Assembly (NCBI RefSeq): GCF_963576615.1
Contig: NC_088717.1
Span: forward strand, 54,718,526 to 54,782,525
Source of the DNA: Watersipora subatra
Taxonomy: Eukaryota; Bryozoa; Gymnolaemata; Cheilostomatida; Watersiporidae
Direction: 5' to 3'
Length of the DNA stretch: 64,000 nucleotides
Shown here piece after piece: positions 34,402 through 46,600 of this stretch. The notes below the pieces were generated by a model. That model was not told where the DNA came from. It searched no databases and saw nothing but the letters and a program-made list of their open reading frames with translations. Each line of letters begins with the position of its first letter. The stretch's first letter is position 1. The position numbers and the translations under genes are program-made.

Positions 34402-36328
34402 GCATACATTGATGCATTTTTTTACGGTCTAGTGAACAAGCTGTATATTATGGTTTAAGCAATCTAATATATTTTTAACTAAATATGATAATCAGTTTCA
34501 TAGAATTATTCAAATTATAAAAAAATAATTGTACAGTCCGTCTTGACTGGTTGTAAATGTAATTCAATGTACAGGTTATAAGACTAGAGCCAAATGGAAA
34601 AACAGATTGTGAACTACATGTATACCCGGTACACTTCTCTAGATAAGCTAAATACAGTATTTTATAACTAAGCTTTTGCTCGTGATCATGCATGTGTACT
34701 AATTCACCACTGACGTCAGAAATAACTTTAAAACCTAAGTTTAGCTCCATGACCGGTTGACTTGTCTGACTCAGCTCAATGGGTTTAGTAACATACATAA
34801 CACGTGTTTTAGTTAATCTATCAATCTGAGTAGACAATGACTGAAAAATGCAGTGTATGATATTAGTAAAATACAAAATACAGAACTGCTATGCCAGTTC
34901 AACAACTCAGCCTGAACTTATCGGAAATCTCAAACTTTGTGTTGCTCCCCTAATATTTAAACATTTCTAGCAACCATTAAAGTGGTTTGTTATAAGGTGA
35001 ATGTTCGGCTATCTTAAAATTCGAAAATTAAAGTAGTTGTCTGTCAACAATATAATTGAAGAGATAGCTACATTACCAAATACATCAATGACTGCATTAG
35101 ATCATGCATGTGAAACGCGCATCACCTGGTTTATTGACCAGTTTAGCATATTATTGCTGTGTAGCAGAAATGTATTATAAGTTCTTACAGGCGTTCACAA
35201 AAATCCCTGGTAAAGGTATTTGAAAGTTCCATAAAAGAAGTGTGACTCCTGTGCCATTGTATTTACGAAATGCTAAAAGAGCATCCATGGAAAGGTTACA
35301 AAACGGCATGAAAGTGATTAAATAGCCCTCTCCGGTGTAGGTTGCCCACCCATCATAAATAATGGCATCAAGATTCTCAGTTTAAGGCTCTTGGATTTCT
35401 GTCAAAAAATATCTTGCTTGCAATGAGGTATGCAATAAGCATCCGTTTAGCCCTACAAATATCTATTAACTTATTTGCATGCTGTTTGCCACGATATGCA
35501 GCGGACATGATGACATGATAGTTATTGACAATTAGTGAATAATTATTGACAATTACCGTACCAAAAAACCAGAGAATGAACCTGATAAAACATTTGTAGT
35601 TCAGCAAGTGCATTTGTTATCAGGCGAGCATTCGGTTATCGTAGCCAAAAACACGTTCATGCGCTTAGCCGCTGTCAACGTATCCTACCTGATATATTTA
35701 TTGTATACCGCAATCAAGCCAAAAACTACCATAACGTTCTGAAATTAAATGGGGTACACAATTGGAATTTAATTACCTCGTGTGTACCCAGTTGTGTACA
35801 CACAACCATCCCCACCTCTTCCCTCTTGTACGGAATTTGAAAGCATCCTTAGTCAAGTTGAAACACATTGAAGCCATGGACAGAGTTAACTATAATCCAC
35901 ATTCGTATGAATTACTAATTCAAACACCATGCTAGATGTATTGATACTTCATTGCAAATTTGCAACATGTTTGCTTTTTGCCATGTAGTTTTAGGGAGAA
36001 TTCCTCAAGAAAGCAAAAGTTTTGAAATATATTTTATTATATGTGATTCAAACAGCAATTTGCAATTTATTGAAGTCACCACCATTCTAGACTACACAAT
36101 TTTGATTTCAGCTCATAAGCACACAACATGATAAATCTGCTGCATAAATATTTCAGTTTTCCATGTTGGCTCTTGTTGCTGTAGATTGTGCTGATCATTT
36201 TCAGAAGCGCCAGTCATAAAGTGGATATTTTACTGCACCACTTGAGCCAACATTTATTCATTCTTGATCATCATGCGTCATGAACAAACGTTGTTCTTCA
36301 AAGAAAGAGGCTCAGAACACAGTTATGA
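34402..36328. other. Intergenic stretch between convergent genes
   Basis: It separates the + strand exon array from the - strand sulfotransferase. A minus-strand ORF at 34475-34876 has a possible acceptor (TTTTTCAG) but no recognisable domain. Confidence 0.45.
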
Positions 36329-39300
36329 TTAGCTTTTTCTCTTGAACAGCCATTTATCGTTGTTGAGCAATTTGGCTAATCGTTCATTATAAGGTTTGAA
36401 GAAGTTATCCAGCATATCGATCGTTTTATTCCAAACTGGCCTTTTACTCCCAATGTTCCTAACATGCTCTTGCAGATCGCTTTTGCTCTTTTGAAATGTT
36501 AATCCAAAAAATGACATCAAACTCTTAACTGTTCCAACCTACAAATTTACCATCAGGAATTGATCAGACGAAAAATGCGAACCTTGCCTTCCAAGGCAAT
36601 AAGTATTGCATAGTTGCTTAATGTATAGCTCACAATGAGTAGTGAATAAAGCAGAATACTAGGAAAGCTAGTTTAGCAGTCAATTGAATATTTCAAAAGG
36701 CTATTTAGATATACACTCAGGACATCGCTTGGAATGACCTTTGTCAACGACTTGATAGTAAACGATAGAGCACCAAACCAAAAAAATTGACTTCCCCCCT
36801 AGAGCCAAATCATATCTGCTAATTCTCAGAACACATGAGTCGCACCTGGTCCAAGCTGTACTCATCCATAGTCCTGAATTGAAACTGCCGCGCAGGTACA
36901 AACTTGAACGACTCTTCTAAATAAACTACATACAGACTGTGCCTCAACAAATTCTAAAAATAAATAAGAATATAGATTTGGTAGTTGTGATCTCATTTTT
37001 AGTTTTGCTCGTATGTGGATTCAAGGCTACTCTGTGCAAGCTGTTGGCAAAGCAAGCGCATTACAGACACCATGTGACCTGTATGTTCAAGTCCAATAAC
37101 TTCTCACATACATGGCCATTTTACATACAAAAACAAAAACGTTTTTGGTAAATGTCATACCTCTGGGACTCGGCTTTCAAACCTAGCACTTCCAGCATAT
37201 TTATAGACACATGCCAGTTCCCCTTCTTTTGCCACACACTCATGGAAACTAGATACGAGGGGCTCAAATAGATTGTGCACCATCGCCTCTGTCACATTTG
37301 TTAAGGGTATCTGTTTCCACATGTAACCCTTCTTGAGCCAGTGAAAGAGATAAGAAATTGTCCTGCAATTGTTGAAGTCATCAACCAAACCGGACTGAAT
37401 CTCGAAGACCAACAGGCCAAGGTTACACTGTATGACCACAGTATTTTGATGAGAATGCCTACAAACCTGGTTAGTATCTCCTTTAGGCACGGCAGTGTAT
37501 TTCAAGAATCAATTACAAAGGTTCAGTCATGTATCAGTGTGGCCGCTAGCCCAGTGCAGAAACGCTGATGTTTGTTGGTGTTAGATGGAAAAATGGCCAT
37601 ACGTTTAGCTTTAATGCTAACCAAGTCTCACCTCAGGCGGTTGGCTTCACGTACGTATATCAATTTGAAACATGCTTACAAAATATCAAGTACTAATTAT
37701 CTTTAGACAGCTTATATGAGTTTCTTGATTAGGTATAAGAAATGTCTACCTGTCAGATGGATTGCGTAGTTGCACATAGAACTTGGTATCTAGCGTTGCC
37801 ATGTAGCCAAGCAATTGTAAAGGGGTGACAACTTCCATGTGAGTATCATTGCTGTGCAAAATTTTTAGCTCCACCAGGATACCTGTAGTATTAAGTGTGG
37901 GTGTAAGCGCACTTTAGCAACTTTGTTTTATCACTATTAATATGATTTTTAAAGGATTTCAATTTTGATTATTTGAACACCTATCTACTCCTGTCATCTC
38001 AAAGACTCCACCTAGGTTTCAATGACAAGAAGTGTCTCTTTTTATTAAAATCAAGTTATAGATTTTTTGCTACACCGAGTTCTTGTGATCTGAGTTTTCA
38101 CAATGTTTTGACACAACTTTGCTGCTGCACAAATGTAAATGGCACAAGCTGGATACACTGGTATATTTTGTTTAAAACTTTCATTATAACTATATGGGTA
38201 TCACTCAACAATAATACCATTGGCTCTGACACAGATGTGATACAAAATGTTATTACTTTAAAAATATAGATGAAAGATTAAAGTGACTCACCCGATCCAT
38301 CATTGAAACCATGTTGATTCTTGTGAGGCCTAGGGTTCATCCTCGCAGCTAGATAATCAACAGGACAGTTGTCGCTTGGTGGGTAATCCTATAGAGGACA
38401 AGAACAAACAATGTGATGAATATTTTGTTGCTCAGTAAGCTGTACACAACACTATAACAAAAGAAAATAACTTCAAACAGGAAAATTAGATTTACTACCT
38501 GCAATGTATTAGAAACTGAGCCATGAGAAGTGAACCATTTGGTTAGATCCTGAGTTCCACATTTTCGTACTCCCACTAAATGTAGGTTAGGAAAGCAATG
38601 TCTTTTTGCCCTGTCAGTTAGGTAACCATAGTAACCATGGTCAAATGATTAAAGGTCAAAGTGAGCTGGTACCGGTTCAAAGTTTTATTGATAGAATTTA
38701 AACCCGTAGAGATGTATGTACATCCGCCAAGACAAGATGTATGTTACAGCCTTTATTGATTTATTACCATCTTAAAGCAAACAAAGCATGTTTATGTATA
38801 TGATAAATGTGCACGACAGTGTCTTGTACAATAAATATTCATCTTTAAAAAAAGTTTAAGACTTCTCACCTTCCTTTATTGAAGTCTGTGAACGTTGCAC
38901 TGCAATGCACTCCTGCTCTACAGGTTAACCAGCAATGAGCTTTGTACTCTTTTAAATAAGGAGGTCTTGGAGAGCAATGTAAAAAATCTTTGTATATCAC
39001 CTGTGTGTGAGAACCAAAAGTTAATATTTTATGAGTTTTAAGCCTTGTTTAACTTGTTTATGAGAGAATAACTCTCCATCTACTCTATATCTCTCTAACC
39101 AGTACACGAAAATAACTTTCCATCTACTTTATATCTCTCCAACCAGTACATGAGAATAACTCTCCATCTACTCTATATCTCTCTAACCAGTACACGAAAA
39201 TAACTTTCCATCTACTTTATATCTCTCCAACCAGTACATGAGAATAACTCTCCATCTACTCTATATCTCTTCAACCAGTACATGAGAATAACTCTCTATC

Positions 39301-40703
39301 TACTCTAGATCTCTTCAACCAGTACATGAGAATAACTCTTCATCTACTCAATATCTCTCCAACCAGTATATGAGAGTAACTCTTCATCTACTCAATATTT
39401 CTCTAACGAGTACATGATAGTAACCCTCTATCTACTCAATATATCTCTAACGAGTACATGAGAGTAAATCTCCTTCTACTCTATATCTCTCCAACCAGTA
39501 CATGAGAATAACTCTCCATCTACTCTATGACTCTTCAACCAGTACATGATAATAACTCTCCATCTACTCTATATCTCTTCAACCAGTACATGAGAATAAC
39601 TCTCCATCTACTCAATATCTCTCTAACTAGTACATGATAATAACTCTCCATCTACTCTATATCTCTCCAACCAGTACATGAGAATAATTCTCTATCTACT
39701 CTATATTTCTTCAACCAGTACATGAGAATAACTCCTCATCTACTCAATATCTCTTTAACGAGTACATGGGAATAATTCTCCATCTACTCAATATCTCTCT
39801 AACTAGTACACAAGTATAACTCCATCTAAATTGCTGAATATTGAGAAGGATATGTATTATGATCTAATAATAATCAAACACTTCAATTGACAATGAGCTA
39901 CTTCTTTAGCCTCATGTAGTATTGATTATCAACCCTACTGTTTACAGATTAAACTGGCCACTTCTGTCTATAAGTAGTCAGTATGAGAATGAGGACTGTA
40001 TGAAAGTTAAAAAGTTAATATGGCATATTCACAGCTGGTAGATTAACCTGTGAAGGCGCACAATTGAAGTTGCTTCTCATCAGATAACACTACTGTTGCT
40101 TCACGCTTTAATTCCTTTTCTTATGTTCAACCCATGAATGTCAAGGTCAAGATGCTAAGACAGCAAGACGAGGTGATTCGATTCAAAATATACCAACCCG
40201 TCTAACGACATCATTATTATAACTCTAGCGTAGGAACAAAAATTACTCCTCTTTTTAATGCTAACAAAGTTTTGATTTGTCTTCATGCATGGCTAGGTAT
40301 AGCACCAATACGGATTAAAGATATGAACCATTTTGGACCGTAACCATGCTCGACCAAAGTAAGGTTGGCACTCCATCGAATTAGCTTAGGTATTGCGTTT
40401 AACAACTGAGGATACATAGCAAGAATCGATTGGTTGATGTGCTATTGAGTAAACTATTAGATAAGAGATTTTTATCATGGTTTCTCTGATATCCGTACAT
40501 ACCTTCTTCGGTGCTTTAGGTATGATCACAGATCTTTGCTGGGCGTGAGAAATATCAGCTTCTTCAAGAGTGGATGGATGTTGAGCAGGGAATACTAGAT
40601 TAGGAAAGGACCTAATATATATAACTACCATTAAACTAGTTAGTAAGGCTAAAGCTACCAAATATCTGCTGCAGCATTTGGCCTTCAGCCATCTTGGATA
40701 CAT
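36329..40703 (-). CDS. CHST15-like: Carbohydrate sulfotransferase, CHST15-like (GalNAc4S-6ST family)
   Basis: Eight exons on the minus strand: 40503-40703, 38870-39000, 38499-38610, 38292-38388, 37750-37882, 37161-37362, 36846-36953 and 36329-36538. They sum to 1194 bases (397 residues plus TAA), and all junctions are in frame at GT-AG sites. The protein is a Golgi type II membrane enzyme: a short basic N-tail, a membrane anchor (about residues 14-30, YLVALALLTSLMVVIYI), then the lumenal domain. The 5' PAPS-binding loop is LVGVRKCGT (122-130) and the 3' PAPS motif is LRNPSDRTIS (219-228). The last exon, PVWNKTIDMLDNFFKPYNER...WLFKRK, matches the C-terminus typical of CHST15, as does the SSFHECVAKEGELACVYKY block. 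CHST15 moves sulfate from PAPS to C6 of GalNAc-4-sulfate in chondroitin/dermatan chains. The exact acceptor here is inferred. The spacing between the two PAPS motifs is shorter than I expect for the vertebrate enzyme. Intron 1 holds a 44-bp minisatellite. Confidence 0.87.
39061..39831. repeat. 44-bp minisatellite in sulfotransferase intron 1
   Basis: About 17 units built of gagaataactctccatctac plus tctatatctctccaaccagt plus acat, with scattered substitutions. Confidence 0.9.
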
Positions 40704-40985
40704 CCTGGAATTACAAAATTACCATAAACATTTAAAAAATCAAACATCCTGGAAACATAAGGACATTATAAACTTTTAAAAAACCAAAAGTCAGGAAATA
40801 GTCTAAGAATTTTCACTTGGAGTCGAAACACCTTAAAAATTTGCTAGCAGTCATATAAGCTGTTATATCTTCCTCTCTCTAGGCCAGCTTAAAATTAGGC
40901 GTGTTATTAAAATAACTTTTGCTCTTACCTTTCCGTTATGATCCTTGGCTGTCGCTCTTTTCCACATGTCTAGTAGTGCCAGTTG
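40704..40985 (-). promoter_or_regulatory. Probable 5' UTR exon and intron of the sulfotransferase
   Basis: A strong donor on the minus strand (GGAAAG|GTAAGA, exon edge at 40929) can join the acceptor ATTCCAG at 40705. That puts GGAAAGG directly before the ATG at 40703, a good start context. An upstream ATG (about 40967) opens a frame overlapping the main start and could act as a uORF. The transcription start is not visible. Confidence 0.45.
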
Positions 40986-41319
40986 TTGCTAGCATCAACT
41001 ATAAACTAGACACTAGCTTTACTTTCATTCATACTAAAGAATAGCTATTCACAATAACTGTTTGCTTATACATTATGCTCTGGTATTCATCAGAAACATC
41101 GGAGTCAAAGCTACATTGCTTCTCGAACAATAGCTTCACAATCCAATGAATAGATCGTGGTTTTACGCTGCATAGAGATAAACTATATTATAATTGACAA
41201 CTTTGATTCAAATTACTGTTGACCCAAAGGTTTTAGTAGTTCCAAGTCTACTGCAGTATCTTTTAGAAGTTGTTCATGGAATATTTTTATACTAATTACA
41301 TTAATATTCATATTATTAT

Positions 41320-43200
41320 TACCGTAAAACCTCTAACTGAACGCCATGGCACTCTATTTTTTAATCCTTGCTCTTTAGTGATGGTCAATGGGAGGTGGTG
41401 TCCAAATAGAGGCTGGCGTTGTATTTTTCAATTGGCTCATCAGAATTTTGGGAAGATAAATTTAGCCCTTTTACAAGTAAAGTGAATGTCACCTATATTT
41501 TGCCCTCTTTTTCCGGTGTAACAAGATTGAACCTTTTGGATGCAATAAATCTGCTAACTTACTTTCAACGTGTCAAAGATTTCTTAGTAAATATGCATTG
41601 AGAAACCGAGAAATATCTCTACTACTTCATATCTATCGCTTGCAATTAATCTGCAATGATATGATAGCCTGTGTTCTGGTTTGCAATTTGTCTGAGCTTT
41701 CAATTTTTATTTCATTCTAAATTTGAAGACATATTTTTATTTTATATCTATATTTACCAATGTTGCATAAGAGCTCATTGCACTCATTGATATGGTGGCT
41801 ACAGTTTGCATCCAAAACTAGCTTTTGATGTGCAATAGAAGAGGAGGTACCAGAGTTGATCAATTGTGAGATCAGATTATCGGAATGATGCTATCAAATA
41901 ATATGCTATAAATCTGCAAATTTATAAATTATATAAAGATAATCAGGGGCATATTTACTGTAGTGCATATGGTGCAAATATACCACCCTAAATATGGCAA
42001 AAACATTTAAAATCTATCAATAATTGAGTGAATTACAGTACATTTTACTGAGAACTTGCTTTGGGAGGAAATGTACAAAAATGGCCTAGTAGGGCTTGTT
42101 ATAACGATCAAGTTTTAATAACCTTGATCTGAATTTGTTTAGCTTATAAACAAATGAGGGTGGTCCCAATAGACATCCTCAATTGAGCCACAACTTTTTT
42201 GAAAGAAGTACTACAAGCAATTTTAAAAGCAAAATGTCTCAGAAGAAAGGCCAAAAACGAACTTTGGATCATTTCTTTCAACAACAAAACAACAATTCCA
42301 AAAGGTATGCCCTACTATGTCTGTTTTATAAAAGCATCGTTGTGTAGCTAATACTACAAAACATTTTTCATGGTAGTTTGCAGAAATGATGGCCTATTTC
42401 TGCAAAGCCAAACCTAATGGCTGTTGAGGTTTTGTGAGATATATTCCACAAATTTTGCACCACACACTTTTTTTCTAGATCTGCCCCTGATAATCAAATG
42501 CTATATGTGTATATTCATGAACAAATAACATAAACGAACCATACCTATACTACATGTACATGGAGCAATATTATTAACGATTTCAACACAGAAAATATTT
42601 ACATCGTTTGCTAGGACAGCTGCATTCCGATTGGTGCTTTCAATGGAACGAACATCTTCTGGTTGACCAATGCCTTCCACAATGTCATCTTACCTCAACT
42701 TTTCTTCTGCACTGCTCAACTAGTCGATATTAGCGGCCAAACAATTGTTGGCAGAGAAAAACTTTTACGCGGTGCATTTAGCACAAATACAACGCGTTAT
42801 GGTTTTGCTCGCCGAGCGTAGCCTTCGGCCCAAGAGTTGAAAACTATTTTTTATATAGGTACATGTACATCGAAGTATTAAAACCGTGTTAAACAAAGAA
42901 CTATGATTAGCCTGAGGCAGTTTTGAATTATTTCTATGGTGTTGCTTTCAAAGTTTTAACAAATTTGCGAAAAGCTTTAGAGTTGGACACTGAGAGAATT
43001 GATTGTTATTATCGTAATGTAAACGATTTATTAATACGATTTTGTGGACAATTTTTCATTGATCACTCAATATTATGGGTTCATAAAGATTAAAAATAGT
43101 CAAAGTGGTGGACAAATGGAGGTGATGTTCAAATAGAGGGTAGCGCTGTATTTGTCCAACTTTCTCTAATAGAGGCGGCATTCAAAATGGCTTCGTGGTA
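41320..43200. mobile_element. Probable degenerate transposon with a first coding exon
   Basis: The two ends share related short motifs in mixed orientation ('cctctaactgaacgcc' and 'caaatagaggctggcgttgt' near 41330-41430; 'caaatagagggtagcgctgt' and 'aatagaggcggcattc' near 43130-43190). This suggests terminal and subterminal repeats of one old element. Exact borders and target duplication are not clear. Confidence 0.4.
42234..42304 (+). CDS. First exon of a transposon protein (KRTLDHFF start)
   Basis: The ATG at 42234 is followed by MSQKKGQKRTLDHFFQQQNN and the donor AAAAG|GTATGC. N-termini of this type (K-R-T-L-x2-F-F) are common in hAT-like and zinc-finger MYM-like transposon proteins, and resemble a PCNA-interacting peptide with Q replaced. 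No downstream exon was recognised, so it is probably a relic. Confidence 0.4.
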
Positions 43201-43631
43201 GTGGCTGGACATATCTGAGTCCACAAGAAAGGGAACCTCGTAGACTGGTGACATGCCCAGTTGCACAGAAGAATTTAAGGTCAGATATCACTCCTGTCAC
43301 CACCAGTGACCTTGATAATTGAACCCTAACCTGTAGTTTGAAGGTCAGGCATTCTAGACCAGGAGGCCATGGCAGCGTCTGATTACCTATACAGTAATAC
43401 TTATTATATTGTTATCTAATAATATTGTTATATTACATTAAATGATAAACTCTCTGTGCTGCGTATAAACTATGACAATGATTCAGTGTCTGTCATTGTA
43501 TAACCTTCATGTGTAACCTCCTGGCATTGTTCTAAAATGTGAGTTGTCTTCTCAATGTGTTGATGAATCAAACAGAAAGTCACTTGTGGCCAACAGAGAA
43601 ATTGACTAGCTTCAAATGCTAATATCTAGTT

Positions 43632-46600
43632 TTATTTTGTACAGAGAAAATACAAGCCAAATTTTTCTCCAACTCTGGTGACCTTCGTGAAAGATCTTTT
43701 CAGCCTCCTCTCGTAGAGTTCTTTACCACCGCAGGCTCCGAGGCCTTCTCCCCCGGGGGTGTTGATACAGGTGGGCAGACAATACATCGTGCTTATTGTG
43801 TAGTACAGCGCGCTCACAATTCCTGTAAACATTGGAAAATAGAGCTGAGAGACAAAATTAGAATTAAGTTTAGTGTAATGCAAGATTAAAATTTATTTTC
43901 AAGTGTGTGTATAGGAAGCTAAATTTATTCAAGTTAAATTTAAAGTTTACGTTATGTTACATTGTGTCACAAAATTGTAGCATACAGAATGTATTGCCTT
44001 CAAGTCTCTCTCACCACTGTCTGTCTTCAAGGTAAAAATTCCATACACTACTGCATAATGTCCCTTTTTTATTGCAGCTCGTAACCACTATATAGGTATG
44101 TGATATATCAAGTGATTAGAACAATTTGAACATGCTTTTAAATTGCAATATTTGACTTTTAGGCTGTTGTTTTTTTACAAAAGGTAAGAAGGGATTAATT
44201 TGTATTTAGTGATTTTATATAAGGAAAGTTGATTTGAGATACAAGTGAATTAACATACAAGCTCAGTAAATTACCACCTTAAGCTGATATCTCAAGGCAT
44301 TACTCTCTATGAGTACATGTATTGACTGGCAGCAGCAAGTAATGTACCTAAAGTTATTAGCAGTGTGAGGTTTGACAATTTAGATGCAGTAACAAAACAC
44401 CCCTAACCAATCAAAATCTTTTGACAAGTTCTGGACCATTCTTAGCAACACAGAATATGAAGCCAGTAATACTGTGACGCGAAGAGCTTGAAGCTATTTT
44501 AGTTTGCTGAGAAGACAGTCAGCTATGTAATTATAATCTATATATATCTCAGTGTTTGTCTTTATGGGTTTTTGTCTTTCTGTTAAACATGTTCCCAGTG
44601 ATTACAATCTAGTTAAGAAAAATCTGTACAGCACTGGATTTGATCTCAGGACCTCTAGATCTAGAGGCGGTGAACCTAACGATTAAGCTACACAGAGTAC
44701 AACATATTTAATGGGTAAATAGTCATTACATTGGTTAAGATACTTACGCTTCAAGCGCTTGCTTGGTTTAATAACTAGCACTGCTGACCGTAACGATCGT
44801 TAACCTAGTCCAAAAGCTAAAAGCTTGTTTTAGTAAGGATTTTGGTGAAGATCTAGCTTTCCAGTGAAATTATTCAAATTCATTGGGTAATTATTGTGTT
44901 ACCCGAGCAACGCCGAGCATTCAACTAGTCTTTACTATAATAAGTGCCGTGTCTGTTCATCTGTCCGAAGCAATGGTTGATAATTAGAAAAAGATTGCAT
45001 TGTTTGAAATTCGAACTCATGACCTGCCGGATGGTAGCTCTACACTAACACTACCTTCTGATGTTTCCCAATAACTGTGTGCATAGTTATTACACATGAT
45101 GATCTCTTACGGCAGACCGGGCTGCCAGGGTACTAGTGACAATAATTCATGCAAAACATGAGGGAGAGGGAGGGGAGAACAAGACATTTACAATGCCATA
45201 CTACCTAAAGGCCATGCAGTCAAAATGAACAGTATGAAAGTACTAGGCAAATAGGCTTTACCAAGCATAAAACTCATTAAAAAGCTATTACCAATAAATT
45301 CATGGCAAGGTGGGTATGGCAAGGTAGTCACTGATGAAGCGGCAGCAAGTAACATATATTCGTGCATTGAGGGTTTGACCAGAAATTTTACTTCCAATTC
45401 TATCGTTTTCAAATCTCTTTCTCAACTTCCTTCGTTATTATAACAATTGTACTGGAACAAAAAAATAGATACGACTAATTTGTTGGTATGTGATGATTCT
45501 GATGCAGATAAAGAACCACGTTAGACTAACTATTTGCCGATCATTTTGAGTCAGAAAACAATGATGATACTGCAAAACATTTTCAGAATTTGGTAAAATT
45601 GTATGAATTTTTGTTGTTTCAACGCGAAGAACTGTGGAACAAGTTTTTTATACTTGGTGACATTTGCTGCGTGTTGCTGAACTTTTTTCACAAAATATCA
45701 TTTGATTATGAGCATAATTATTTAGAAATACTAACTAAAACTTTTAAAACGCTTTACTTTTTCACAAATTGCCTGCGATACTGACAAACGTTGACGAAGA
45801 CGGGCAGGGTTCAAAGGGTTATGTAGATGGAAAAGAAGTTGCGCAGATTGTAGAAGTCGTAAATGATAAAACTTTCTCCCTCCCTAAATGCAAGGAGTGA
45901 AAAGAGTTGTTACAGAAGTTGACTGGAGCCTGACAAGTAGAGGTTGCCTTCTCGGCTGACAGAGCATGTTCACTTAATGGTGAACTCAAATGGTAGTAAT
46001 GAGAAGGTTGTCAAAACTAGGCCGAATGTGTCTGTCAGAATGTGTCATAGCTATTTGACCTTGACTTTGGTGCATAAAATACGTTTGTACCTTTATTATT
46101 TTTGTTGTCTGTCAACCTTTCATGCACATCTATTTCATTCATAAAAAATTGACCTCCACTCTTTAATAGGTTGAGTGCACCATCTACGAGTGTCTGAGGC
46201 TGTGGAACATCATGGTAGACATCAAATAGCATGACAAGGTCGAATTGACCTGCCAAGTCTGCTGGTATATTGCAGGCATCCAGAGTTCGGCAGGTCACAT
46301 TGCTCAACCCTAAAAAGCATCGGGACTGTATTACTATTTAAACTGATCTAACAGCAGCATAAAGAGTTGGTTTATCAAGTATCAGAACTGTACACCGCTA
46401 AAGATTACAATTTTCGCCACGTACAGAATACGATAATATGACAGTCTCACTGACATTGTTGTCTCAATTATACAAAAACAGGCTACAGGAATCCCTTACT
46501 TTTGCAGTTGATGTGGACCGGCATCCCCGTGATAAGTTAAAATCAGTGAAAGGGATACTAATTTTTTAAAGTATATGTGTGAGCCAAAATTTTCACACCG

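Noticed and set aside
34475..34876. Minus-strand ORF of 133 codons with a possible TTTTTCAG acceptor
   Set aside because: No recognisable domain, no donor or partner exon; could be an exon of an unknown gene but not supportable.
37341..37568. 75-codon + strand ORF
   Set aside because: Shadow of the sulfotransferase exon 37161-37362 on the other strand.
45188..45412. 74-codon minus-strand ORF in the methyltransferase intron
   Set aside because: Does not fit the phase or the family sequence between exons 46091 and 43822, which join directly.
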